Positions 46,476-56,999 of a DNA stretch of 64,000 nucleotides are shown one piece after another. How positions within the stretch are numbered: the stretch's first letter is position 1; each line of letters opens with the position of its first letter. This DNA is from Marasmius tenuissimus (taxonomy: Eukaryota; Basidiomycota; Agaricomycetes; Agaricales; Marasmiaceae), in assembly GCA_029532415.1 (NCBI GenBank), contig JAQOTA010000062.1, forward strand, positions 1,116,001 to 1,180,000, read 5' to 3'. The notes below the pieces were generated by a model, which worked only from the letters and a program-made list of their open reading frames with translations, was not told the origin of the DNA and did no database searches. Both the position numbers and the translations under genes were made by a program.

Positions 46476-47237
46476 GATTCCAAAGCATTGATGTTGTCAA
46501 ATGTTCTAACTCTTGCCCGATGTGCGGTGCAGGTGAACTCAGTTGACGGTGCCAACTCAGGTCTGGATGATATGTAGATTAATCATTCATATATGTTGGT
46601 TCTGCCAAGGTTTCAATTATGGAACATGAGGATCTTGAACACACGACTGGCTCTGCAGTGTGCAGTCCAACAGCTTAGTCGGCAGTAGTGAATCCTATTC
46701 ACTCTACTGGAGTAGGTTCATGTTTGTAATACTTCCACTAAACGACAGTCATCAGGAAGCGGACCTGGCTTAGCAGTCAAAGTTCCTGATGTTTGATTGC
46801 TTGTTTTTTATTTTTGAGGGGGTGATCATGAACTGTCCACTTAGTTCGAGGATGTGGTGGCGACACATTCTGTATTTGTATATATTTGATGGGGCATTGT
46901 GGTCAATCTCTGGACTGGTTTTTGATGGGATGTTGATGAGCTGTGAGCCATGGTGATATATTGACATTGGTGAGAATTGTGTTTATCTGGAGTCTGCACG
47001 AAATAAGGGCCAGATTCTGTGTCCCATGGTGTCTTGGCTGGGTTGCCCCTCGATTTCCTCCATCCCCCCCCCTTGCAGTGAACTTATGGTTACAACACAA
47101 AGTAGAGTCAAGACACAAGAGAAGAAAGTTGTCAATAAATCCTCAGACATTCCTCCAAAGGAGCATGGCCATCCACATGTAAAAGTGCTGTCTCTCAAGA
47201 CTGAAGTGCAACAGCGGTGTTGAGATAGGGTGAAAGA
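46476..47237. other. Spacer with a possible tRNA-like stretch
   Basis: No protein family recognised. On the minus strand about 46,620-46,690 reads TAAGCTGTTGGACTGC then GTGTTCAAGATCC, which resembles polymerase III A and B boxes. It might be a tRNA-derived SINE remnant; I could not fold a full cloverleaf. Confidence 0.25.
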
Positions 47238-50200
47238 ACGGGAAGGGAAGTGGACCTTTCAGTGCTTGATCAGCTAGAGCCTATGACAGAACGAAAGTGG
47301 TCTAGATTCAGCAATGCAGAGCTTGGGGATGTGTTACAGGCATGCTCGAGCATCTCGTCACCAGGGCCTGACCACCTGACATGGGCCCATCTCAAAGTCA
47401 TTCAGTCACAGCCAAAATGCACCCATCGTATATTAATGCTTGCGGATGCATGCATAAATATCGGCTGCTGGCCAACTCACTTCAAGGAGTCGGTCTCAGT
47501 TCATACTCTACCCCGAAGTCATTCCGGCCTATTGTGCTGCTGAATACTGTGGGCAAACTTATAGAGAAGATGATTTCCAATCGTCTTCAGTTCGACATGA
47601 TTAAGTTTGATCTTGTTCACCCCAACCAGTTTGGGGGAGTCCACCAATGATCCACAGAGGATGCAGGCACCTACCTAACCCACCTAGTGAGAGCTGGGTG
47701 GGCAAAGGGGGAGATGACGAGCGTTGTCGCCTTTGACATTGCCCAATTCTTCCCATCACTCAACCACAATGTGCTACTACACATACTGAGTAAATTTGGA
47801 TTCTCTCACAAGCTGATTGGATTCTTTACCTCCTACCTTGTAGGGCGGTCCACCAAATGTAGGTGGAACCTGTTCGAATCGGGGCCTAACGAAGCAGATG
47901 TGGGAGTGGGACAGGGCTCTGCCTTGTCCCCAGTTCTATCATCGATCTGTATAGCACCGATAATGAAGGTGTACGAAATCAGAGCTCGGGAGGTGTCACT
48001 GAACACCACCCTCCTCTCTTATGTGGATGATGGTACAGTGGTAGCCCAGTCCAAGTCTTTAGACGATAACAACCATTCCCTTAAGAGGGCATATGGGATC
48101 CTATACGCCTTATTCACGGCGGTAGGATTAATATTGGAGCACGATAAAACCAAACTCTTTCACTTTAGCAGGACTAGAGATCGATATGATCCACCCCTAG
48201 ATTTGGAGTTTGCCCCGTACACAGGAAACACTCTGCTTTGACCCAAAGAAACCTGGCGGTCCGGAAGAAGGTCAAAGGCACTGTTATGGAGATCGACAAG
48301 GTCTCCACTAAGCTCACTGAGGAGTTTGATCCCACACATGAGGATGCAAGCCCTGGCAATCGATTGCAGGATAGGTATCCTGACCGCCTCACATTCACTG
48401 AGCAAGCCAAGGACAAGGAGAAGACCAAGTCCGAAAGCCTAGCTGAGTGGGTAACATTTCTGGATCGGAAACTCGAGTTACTCGAAGATGATCCTGACAA
48501 GGTTGCTGCAGCTACTGATGCTTCAGTGCTGCAAAACTCCAAACATCAGGCCGTCTCAGCGGCCATGATATACAGAAGTGGAGACTTAGTTCATCAGACC
48601 AGGTATGCTTCAGGTGTTGTTACAGCTCCAGACGCGGAGCTTTATGCTATATGGGTGGCAATTTCCTACATGGCTATGTCATGCGGGGAAAGCAACCACT
48701 TTGTATTGTTTACTGATTGCATTGCTGCAGCAAAGTGGGCAGTTGACCTGTCCATACACTCAGGACAGAGTCACTCTCTGGCTGTGTGCAGGGCGCTATC
48801 TGATTGGTTTGCAGGAGGAGATGACTGGAAGGTGACCTTCATCCAAGTACCTTCAAAAGCAAAATGGAACATACACCAGCTCGCTCATGAGTTTGTCAGA
48901 GGATTGCCTCCCATTGGTGTGGGGGCAGTGCTCCAAACATTGTTGGATAGGCTTTGACAAGAAGCCGCAAAGGCAGGCCAGGACATGTGGGTATCGCGCT
49001 TTCAGGACCCATCATACAGAGGCAGGCACTTTTACGAGCTACAAGATCTTAAAGATCGCCCTCTAAAACCATTGTACCTCAAGGGGGGAACATGGTTAAA
49101 GTTGGCCGCAGGGTCGCTATCATTGACCACCAGAATGACTCAGTGTATTCTGGAGCATGCACCGATTGGAGAGTACTACCAGCAGTTTAATATTCAGGCA
49201 GACTTATCCTGCCTGTGTGGCTGTTACATCCATGCATCTTACCCTGGTCTATCTCACCTGGTCACATCACACTTGGCTAGTCACATCACTTCCGGACCCA
49301 TTCCAAGTATTTCCGGGTATTTCCGGGCTATTATTCTAGCTCATTCCAACACTATTCCATCCCCGGCACTCAACCCTCACTTCTGCGGTTCAGTCTCTCA
49401 CACCAAGTCCATCCCTGGAACCTCCGCCATTTCCGCCTCCGCTTCCAGGACTACTCCCATTCTTCATTCTGACTTATTCTGACTTACTTATCTCCGACTT
49501 CCGAGATATTCCCACGCTCACTTATTCTATTCATATCTTCATTCCATCACGCACTTATTCATTTCCGGTTCATTTCCCATCCGGTACATTCCTCCCCATG
49601 TTTGACTTCCATATGATACATCAACCTTTCCCGCACTTGACTCACTTATGATTCATTCATTTACTATAACCCTATATAAGCTCTATACTTCTATCCTGTA
49701 TCAGAAGACTCGAAATCAACCAGGTTTCAATCTGGGTCAATCCCCATCATGACTCTAATGTCTTTTCTTCTCTCTCGCAACTTGTTCTCTTAGTCTATTA
49801 GAAGGACAGCTCAGTTCATGGTGCTGTTGGCGAAACCTTCAGCTACTGTCTGCTCTAGATCCGTTGCTCCCACACTCCTTCATCATATCTCTTTCCTATC
49901 CATCTATCCGACAGCATATAAAATCCCATATCTTATCTTATCCCTATCCGATCCGCACGATCCTAACAGTGGCGTGGAACCTGGGACCAGGGCACATATA
50001 CTTCACCGATGCTCAGAACTAGAGCGTGGAGATTCGCTTAACCGGCTTCCGGGCCTGATAGCTTATTTGAAGGCAAACCCTCGAGCGTTTACTTTCCCCT
50101 CCCAAGCAGAAGCAGAAGGAGTTGGGTAAGTGATCTGGGCTGATGTGCTGGAATGAGCTCCCTGTAGACTCTACAGAGGGGTGTGCGGGCCCTTGCTATG

Positions 50201-50460
50201 GAGCCTAGGTGGCGGGGGTGAAGGACATGGGAGCAGGGGGCACTAGTGCGTTGTAGCCCATGATAATATAACCCTACCTACCACATAGTGTTGGGGAACA
50301 CTGTGGATATGTTCTGAGGTGCAGTTCCCAGAGAGGCGCACTTCCTTTTTAGCAGGGGATCCAGTTATTTCGCATCTGTGGCACACTGCATTTGTAGATA
50401 GCAACCGGACTGTGTTCATACACTGGTATATAAGAATATGAATTAAAAAAAAAAAAAAAA
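47238..50460 (+). pseudogene. LINE copy F, with a solo LTR inside
   Basis: 5' truncated at GGGAAGGGAAGTGGACC (before the RT). RT frames 47,250-47,543 and 47,551-48,241 are joined by a small deletion, with TGA at 47,647 where copy A has CGA. This copy keeps an intact active site, SYVDDGTVVAQ (GATGAT). A deletion at 48,258 removes about 0.9 kb of the RT C-terminus and connection region. RNase H (48,240-48,957) is open to a TGA at 48,955. The solo LTR at 49,222-49,968 interrupts the Cys tail. Poly(A) ends at 50,460. No TSD found at the 5' side. Confidence 0.9.
49222..49968 (+). repeat. Solo LTR with 5-bp TSD
   Basis: 747 bp, TGTTACATCC at the left and GATCCTAACA at the right, flanked by GTGGC at 49,217-49,221 and 49,969-49,973. 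Removing the LTR and one GTGGC restores the LINE sequence (CTGTGTGGCGTGGAACC). It contains TATATAAGCTC (about 49,672), a likely TATA box. No internal retrotransposon sequence remains, so it arose by LTR-LTR recombination. A related LTR fragment in reverse is at 4,107-4,480. Confidence 0.95.
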
Positions 50461-50582
50461 CGACGCTGTATTTCTGGGATATCTCCCATATCTAGTGAAA
50501 CCGGGATGTGGTCCGATGGTCCCTGCAGTTCTGTCTCCCTCATGGCCAGGATTGCCAATGAGAGCGTAGACTTCACAAACAC
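50461..50582 (-). mobile_element. LINE copy G, short left piece
   Basis: Minus-strand ORF2 sequence at the endonuclease C-terminus (ETELQGPSDHIPVSLDMGDIPEIQRR). It is the continuation of copy G at 53,151-54,360, separated by the insertion of copy C. The left edge is the tail of copy F. Confidence 0.85.
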
Positions 50583-53135
50583 ATCGCTTCTTTCTCAGGT
50601 GCTTCCATCATCTACCCGTGTGAACCACTAGTTGCTGCAACCCGAAAAACGTTCTACACTACACAGATCGAATCTGAACAATCAGAAAGCACCAACACAA
50701 TCCGAATAGCCATATGTCACTGCCTGGTAGCCGCCAGGGGCGGGGAGGGGTGCGATCTCGCCCCCCGACCCGCGCAAGCACTCCACATCCACAACCCGAA
50801 TCCGATGACCCTCTCCTTGCTAATGCTGGGGAGGGATCCATACCTAGTGCCCGGGACAGATACCTAACAAGTGTCCCCGCCCCACGGCGTGCTCAGTCCA
50901 TGAGCAGCCGTAGATCTGCCTCGGTTGCTAGCCCCCGAGAGCAAACTCCCATGCTGCAGGATGAAGAAGTGCCCCTCCCTCCTCGCAACACCGCATCACC
51001 TGAGCCGCCAGTTGAATCCTCCTTCCTGAGCCTAGTAATGTCTCCTGGAGATGTAGGGGGGGATTTCGAAGTAGCCGCGCATGCAATCACTGCCATCACA
51101 GACTGGATCCAGCTGTCTGAATCCGAGCCTGAACTCCATATCGCAACCTCGATGCTGCGACGTCTTCACAGCAGTACCACATCCTTATCCAGCCTCATCG
51201 CAGGCCGGATTCTCGAAGAGGCCACCATCCGGCAGCAATCTCGCATCCTGTGCGATACTATTCTACCAAGGCTCTCACTACTGTACAGTCAATGAGAATG
51301 CTTGGTAACTCAACCAGGGGGCTCTCAGCCCTCCATAAAAGGCTTCTATATCGTGCATGTGTGATACCAATCGCCACGTATGGTTTTAGACTATGGTTCT
51401 TTGAAGGGTCTAGGAGCAAAACCGCTCTCAAATCCCTCAACACTATGCAGCGCAAAGCAGCAATATGGGTGACAGGTGCGTTTCGCACATCGCCTACAGG
51501 CGGAGTTGAAGCCCTTGCGGGACTCATCCCGATTCACATTCACCTCCGTAAACTCGCCACCAGGGCGGATTACAGGGTAGCCACCTTGTCGAGCACACAT
51601 CCGACAAGATCTTTACTTAGGGGAACACAAGTCAAAGACGCCACCCCACATCCCAAGTCATTGGCCATTCTGACGGAAGCAATCCGGAAGAAGGTCAAAG
51701 GCACCGTTATGGAGATCGACAAGGTCTCCACTAAGCTTACCGAGGAGTTCGATCCCACTCACGGGGATGCAAACCCTGGTAATAGATTGCGGGATAGGTA
51801 TCCTGACCGTATTACATTCACTGAGCAAGCCAAGGACAAGGAAAAGTCCGAGTCCGAAAGCCTAGCTGAGTGGGTTACATTTCTAGATCGTAAACTCGAG
51901 ATACTCGAAGATGATCCTGATACGGTTGTTGCGGCTACTGATGCTTCGGTGCCGCAGAACCCCAGACATCAGGCCGTCTCAGCGGCCATGATATACAGAA
52001 GTGGAGACCTGATTCATCAGACCAGGTACGCTTCAGGTGTTGTTACGGCTCCGGATGCGGAGTTGTATGCCATACGGGTGGCAATTTCCTACATGGCTAT
52101 GTCATGCGGGGAAAGCAACCACTTTGTACTTTTTACTGACTGCATTGCTGCAGCAAAGCGGGCAATCGACCCGTCCATACATTCAGGGCAGAGTCACTCT
52201 CTGGCTGTATGTAGGGCGTTATCTGACTGGTTTGCAGGAGGAGATGACCGCAAGGTGACCTTCATCCAAGTACCTTCAAAAGCGAAATGGAGTATTCACC
52301 AGTTCGCCCATGAATTTGTCAGAGGACTGCCCCCCGTAGGCGTGGGGGCAGTGCCCCAAACATCGCTGGATAGGCTTCGTCAAGAAGCCACAAAAGCAGG
52401 GCAGGATGCGTGGGTATCACGCTTCCAAGACCCATCATATAGAGGCAGGCACTTTTACGAGCTACAAGATCTTAAAGATCGTCCTCTACAGCCATCGTAT
52501 CTCAAGGGAGGAACATGGTTAAAGTCGGCCGCAGGGTCGCTTTCATTGACAACAAGAATGACTCGGTGCATTCTGGGACACGCACCGATTGGGGAGTACT
52601 ACCAGCGGTTTAATATTCAGGCAGATCTATCCTGCTTGTGCGGTGTGGAACCTGGGACCAGGGCGCACGTACTCTACCGATGCTCAGAACTTGAGCGCGG
52701 AGCTTCGCTTAACCGGCTTCCGGGCCTTATAGCTTATTTGAAGGCAAACCCTAGGGCATTTGCCTTCCCCTCCCAAGCAGACGCAGAAGGAGTTGGGTAA
52801 GTCAGCTGGGCTGGTGTGCTGGTATTAGCTCCCCGTAGACTCTACGGAGGGGTGTGCGGGCTCTTGCTGCCGGGCCTAGGTGGCAGGGGTGAAGGACGTG
52901 GGAGCAGGGGGCACCAGTGCGTCATAGCCCATGATGATGCAACCCTATTTACCACATAGTGTTGGGGAAACACTGTGGATACGTTCTGAGGAGCGGTTCC
53001 TATTGAGGCGCACCTCCTTTCTAGTGGGGGATCTAGTTATTACGCATTTGTGGCATGCTGCATTTGTATATAGCGACCGGACTGTGTTCGTACACCGGTA
53101 TACAAGAATATGATTCAAAAAAAAAAAAAAAAAAA
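50583..53135 (+). mobile_element. LINE copy C, internally deleted but with both ends and TSD
   Basis: Complete 5' end (ATCGCTTCTTTCTCAGG), 5' UTR, ORF1 N-terminal part from ATG 50,714 to about 51,247, then a direct jump to the RT C-terminus (TGTGCGATACTATTCTACC), RNase H, 3' UTR and poly(A) to 53,135. The 15-bp TSD AGACTTCACAAACAC is at 50,568-50,582 and 53,136-53,150. About 3.4 kb of internal sequence (ORF1 end, endonuclease, most of RT) is missing. Confidence 0.95.
51250..52800 (+). CDS. LINE ORF2 C-terminal part with RNase H (copy C), fully open
   Basis: The longest uninterrupted stretch of the family, 516 codons: RT end (STRGLSALHKRLLYRACVI), AIWVTGAFRTSPTGGVEALA, connection region, then RNase H with VVAATDAS, APDAELYAIRVAISYMAMSC, FTDCIAAAKRAIDPSIHSG, IHQFAHEFVRG, and Cys tail CLCGVEPGTRAHVLYRC. 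All four RNase H positions are present. It lies downstream of the ORF1 remnant in a different frame. There is no evidence that it is translated; openness more likely reflects a recent insertion. Confidence 0.85.
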   Translation: MRYYSTKALTTVQSMRMLGNSTRGLSALHKRLLYRACVIPIATYGFRLWFFEGSRSKTALKSLNTMQRKAAIWVTGAFRTSPTGGVEALAGLIPIHIHLRKLATRADYRVATLSSTHPTRSLLRGTQVKDATPHPKSLAILTEAIRKKVKGTVMEIDKVSTKLTEEFDPTHGDANPGNRLRDRYPDRITFTEQAKDKEKSESESLAEWVTFLDRKLEILEDDPDTVVAATDASVPQNPRHQAVSAAMIYRSGDLIHQTRYASGVVTAPDAELYAIRVAISYMAMSCGESNHFVLFTDCIAAAKRAIDPSIHSGQSHSLAVCRALSDWFAGGDDRKVTFIQVPSKAKWSIHQFAHEFVRGLPPVGVGAVPQTSLDRLRQEATKAGQDAWVSRFQDPSYRGRHFYELQDLKDRPLQPSYLKGGTWLKSAAGSLSLTTRMTRCILGHAPIGEYYQRFNIQADLSCLCGVEPGTRAHVLYRCSELERGASLNRLPGLIAYLKANPRAFAFPSQADAEGVG

Positions 53136-53150
53136 AGACTTCACAAACAC

Positions 53151-54360
53151 TAGGTCTAGAACAGACTCCCTAAGACCTTGTGTCTGTGATATGCAGGTCG
53201 GCCCTGGATTTGTATACCCAGCCCTAGACACTCCAAGTTCCCCCGCTGGTTCCAGCAGTGCTGCCACCATGCCCCGGCACTGTGAGACCCCTGGGTCCCA
53301 TTCTGGGGAATGGCAGTTGAAGTCACCCGCCATTAGCGAAAGTGAAGGTATGCTGCCCACTTTGTCTTGCAAAAGTCGGATAGCGGTGCCATTGTCATCA
53401 GAGTAGACATTGGCTAGACATTCAGTCTCGCCTCTGTCAAACAGAGACATGACTAGTACATCGCAGTGATCAATGACATCCCTGTGCATTGCAGGCCTTA
53501 GGGCAGCCAGTCTCTTGGAGACATATGTTGCTACTCTCGGGCAATCTCCCTCATCTTTCTCTGGATGGATCATTACTGTCTAAGATGGGTGATTCAGTGC
53601 ACCCACAACTCTCTCCCCTACTGGGTCCTTAGCTGATGGAGCGTGTCTTATGAGCCGCCAAGGCGGTTCTTGGATAAACAGGATGTCAAATCGGTCTTTC
53701 AACTCCTCAAGCAACACATCAAGATACATGTAGTTCTTGGCGATGTTAAAACTTAAAACTCTTATCCCTTGTGTCTCAGACATTAAGCTAGACGTGGGGT
53801 TTGAGTGATGGGCCTTGTACCAGAACTGTGTTCACGTACCTCAGCATATTTAGCTTCGATCCAGACTCGGTCAAAGCGATGGCGCCAGAAGGGGCAAGCC
53901 CTTTCATTTGCCCCTGCAATTGGGACATACCGGCGTATGAGGACATGGCTCATCTTCGTTGGTAGGAGGAATCGGCGGGTTCGCCTTTGGGTTACCCTTG
54001 CAGCAGCCTGCAACAAGCCGATGCTCGTCAGCTTTGTGGGGGCCGCTGCATTTGGGACAACGCTGCTGCGGAGCGCGGCATGCAGAACTAGGGTGGCCCC
54101 ACCTGTAGCATCTCTGGCACAAGGGGACACCTGGGCTGGCTGGAGTAGATTGAACCAAACAGTTGCGCCCTGCGCCCTTGGTGCACGGGTTCCCGATTGA
54201 GAATCCCAAATATTGAAGAACACCGTACAGGTAGTGCTCTTAGCAGAGTTCCGGACCACCCGCGGCAGCCCTGTGAATGTAAAGTCGTTGCTCAGAGGTG
54301 ATTGCACTATGGCATTCTTCACGTCTGAGGCAGTGATGTGGTCACCTGACACAATGTCCT
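53151..54360 (-). pseudogene. LINE copy G: ORF1 end and endonuclease, 5' truncated
   Basis: Minus strand from the right edge: GDHITASDVKNAIVQ, FTFTGLPRVVRNSAKSTTC, knuckles CQRCYRWGHPSSAC and CPKCSGPHKADEHRL, the ORF1 end TPRLA, then ORF2 from MSETQGIRVLSFNIAKNY to VLDLVFVKS. TAATG is again at the ORF1/ORF2 junction. A frame change lies near 54,170 and a stop near 53,580. Its 5' edge at 54,360 cuts the Tnp2 gene, so it is a 5'-truncated insertion there; its RT, RNase H and tail are missing from the window. Confidence 0.9.
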
Positions 54361-56497
54361 TGGCTCTCCTCTGATGTTAGGTCCTCATATTCCTTCATGA
54401 TCTCTGCATCCTCTTTCACCTCAACTGCTATATTGAGAGCTGCTGGCCTTCCATGGTAGTGTTACCAGTAGCTTGGCTTGAGCTGCAGCTCGAGCGGTTC
54501 GGAGCCGGACTGGGCCAGAGCCGCTCTGAACCGGTTCAGCCGGTTTGAGCCGCCTCAAGAAACTTCCTTTCTTCTTGTCTTTGTTAGGACCACTGGGGAC
54601 TCCAAGAGGTGTTAAATATGTATTTAAATGTATGTTACTTGTTGTAGATTACAGTAAACTGCAAAACAACCAGTAATCATCACATTCTACCTACCCGAAA
54701 GCCCTGACCTTGGCGTGGGAAAACGACCTACCAGTGGGTCGTCACGTGCAGGGATGGTACTTGGACCCATAGTCGCTTCTAATAACCTATCTTTCAATGT
54801 CAAATAGCTCAAATGTGGTATAAGTACCACATTCATAGTTGTTACAAGGTTTGCAGAAAAAACATCATTTTAATAGCGCGAGCCACGGCCCGGTTTGAGC
54901 TGCGGCTCTTGAGCCGGAGCTGAGCCAAGCTGACCGTTGGCAACGCTATTCCATGGACATCAATACCCCATAAGTCACGGAGATGAAACTCCAGAAGCCC
55001 TTCCAGCATGTTGTGCATGAATTCTGGATGGGATCCCAGTTTGAAAGGTCATAGAGTGGTGTCCATCGTATTCCAGTCTTTGTTGCTTGGGCATCCCGGT
55101 CCTTCTTGTATTTGCAAGTGACCCAACTCCTTACATCCTTCTGCACAGCAGCTGAGGTCCTAATGATCCATGTGTCTAGATCCATATCTTTTCGCTCCAG
55201 CTGACACCATGTGCAAAAGAGATTGGCCCTGTGGCCCATAAACCCTGATAGCTTTGGCATAGCATCAAGATCTGCAATAAGTGGAACAATTGCAGCACGT
55301 CTCTTGATTCCTTGAGGATGGCAAAAGGTTTTAACTGTTTTCCAATGAATGGAAGCTCTGAACTGTGGGCTGAAGGAGATGGAACATGTGCAAAACTGAT
55401 GGTGTATCTGGGCCAGGAATAATGGCAGCAATGAAGATGTTTTCAGGAAGCGGGGGGTAGATGTAGGCAGCATACAAGGAGAGCGCCAACAGAGAGATTC
55501 TTCCCTCCAATCTTGTTTGTGAAGGAATTGAACCAGTCAACGTAAAGGCCAAAAGCAACATTGCCCTCAACCATGGGAAACCCAGGAATACTGTGCCAAT
55601 TTGGACTTTGCCATGTGCTGTGCATCCGGGTACCAGGAGTATATTGTGCCACATAAGATACATCCATCCACATTTCCACAAATGGACGTGAGAGAAACCA
55701 CTCAAACCAAGACTTGAATGATTGGATATTTAATATCCGCCGTGGGACCATTTTTTTCCCATGCCCAGTTCGATGTTCCTCCTTCAGCAGTTCATTGCAC
55801 CTTTGACCTGCCTTCAGCCGTGGGTCGCGGTAGGTACATTGATCTGGAACATTACCCAAAGGGTACTGTGCCCAGCATCTAGGGCAGGATGCAGTTCAGA
55901 TGATGGTAGGCTCAATATGAAGGCGGTGAAGGATAGTCCGGATATCAATTGCAAGATGTGGGGGGTGAAGGTCAACTGCATGACCTAATGATAGCAGCAC
56001 AAGGGAGAATATTGAAAAGAGAACTCAGAGGATGAGGTTGATACACTGAAGAAGGATATTTGTCTTCTCCCGGCTAAGCCCTGCTTTCAGATAGATCCAT
56101 GCAGCAAGAAATTGAATCAGCTGAGTGACCATTGATAGTTTCCCATCAAGATCTAGATTGAGACATATTATTAACAGGCTTTTATAGTCAAATGAGAAAG
56201 CAAGTAATCACCAATATCAGCTGCAACCCTGGCAAAATCGAGAGTTGAACCTTTTGATGTATGAGAGGGTGCCTGGGTCTCTGGGGTGGAGGTCAAGATC
56301 TGTCTTTCCTGAGATCAAGTCTCCCGGGCTGAAGATCCCATAGTACTCCGATCAGCACCAATAGCTGCCCTCCGCTCATCATCTGCCTCATGCTTCAGAC
56401 GGGTGGGATAGCTGACTTCCCGTCCAGAAAACAATTTGCCATTCTTGAAAACCTCCCCCTTTGAGCAGACTGTGCATACACATAGAACCATAATCAC
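54361..56497 (-). pseudogene. Tnp2-type transposase (Transposase_21, CACTA/Plavaka-like)
   Basis: Minus strand. A likely N-terminal Cys-type start (CTVCSKGEVFKNGKLFSG, 56,497-56,315), then IRTILHRLHIEPTII, CPRCWAQYPLGNVPDQC, FEWFLSRPFVEMWMDVSYV, PGTRMHSTWQSPNW and GNVAFGLYVDWFNSFTNKIG (55,859-55,443), then RRAAIVPLIADLDAMPKLSG and TWCQLERKDMDLDTWIIRT, then FMHNMLEGLLEFHLRDLWG and, past an inserted MITE, NIAVEVKEDAEIMKEYEDLT. Frameshifts (near 55,440 and 55,020) and a TGA in place of Arg after EPTII break it. It is cut at 54,361 by LINE copy G. These transposases move CACTA-type elements in basidiomycetes. Confidence 0.85.
54457..54948. mobile_element. hAT-like MITE with 8-bp TSD
   Basis: 492 bp with ends TAGTGTTACC and GGCAACGCTA (imperfect TIR) and 8-bp direct repeats TTCCATGG at 54,449-54,456 and 54,949-54,956. 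TAGNG-type ends and an 8-bp TSD fit the hAT superfamily. The subterminal parts are GC-rich with repeated GAGCCG/CGGCTC and AACCGG words at both ends, while the middle is AT-rich and non-coding. Removing it restores the Tnp2 coding sequence through GIDVHGRPAALNIAVE. Confidence 0.85.
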
Positions 56498-56999
56498 CTG
56501 AATTACTGCAACACGTCAATATCCACTGTTGTCATGACTGAGCAAAAGAAAAACTCACGGAGATTCAATATCAACAATATATAGCATAAAGTGTCCCCAG
56601 TCAAAGCTGACAAGAATTCTATGAGACTAGGAAATTGGCGCAAGACAACAGGCATTATAGGAAGCAATATGGGGGCAACTATGCAGAACGTAATGCTCTA
56701 CACCCTTCCGGTCCCGCCACCCAACTTCCCGCCATGTTGCTATCAAACAGAGACCCCGAGTCAATGGCCAAACAAAGGACCTGGATGGGGCTTGATTTGA
56801 CTATAGCCTTGTTCTACTAGCTCAGAAAACACCCGACACCAATGACAGCAGGAGCAGCTCACTGCCTCAGCCTGTTAACCTGGTAACACACCCACGGAAG
56901 CCAGGAGATCAGCAAGAATGAAGCTAAATCAACATATATAAAATAATATTAGCTCAAAAACAGTAGGCTATAATACCCGAGCAAAAAAAAATCCTCACT
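56498..56999. other. Spacer between two DNA transposon relics
   Basis: No gene recognised. It may include the end of the CACTA-like element, but no TIR was identified. Confidence 0.3.
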
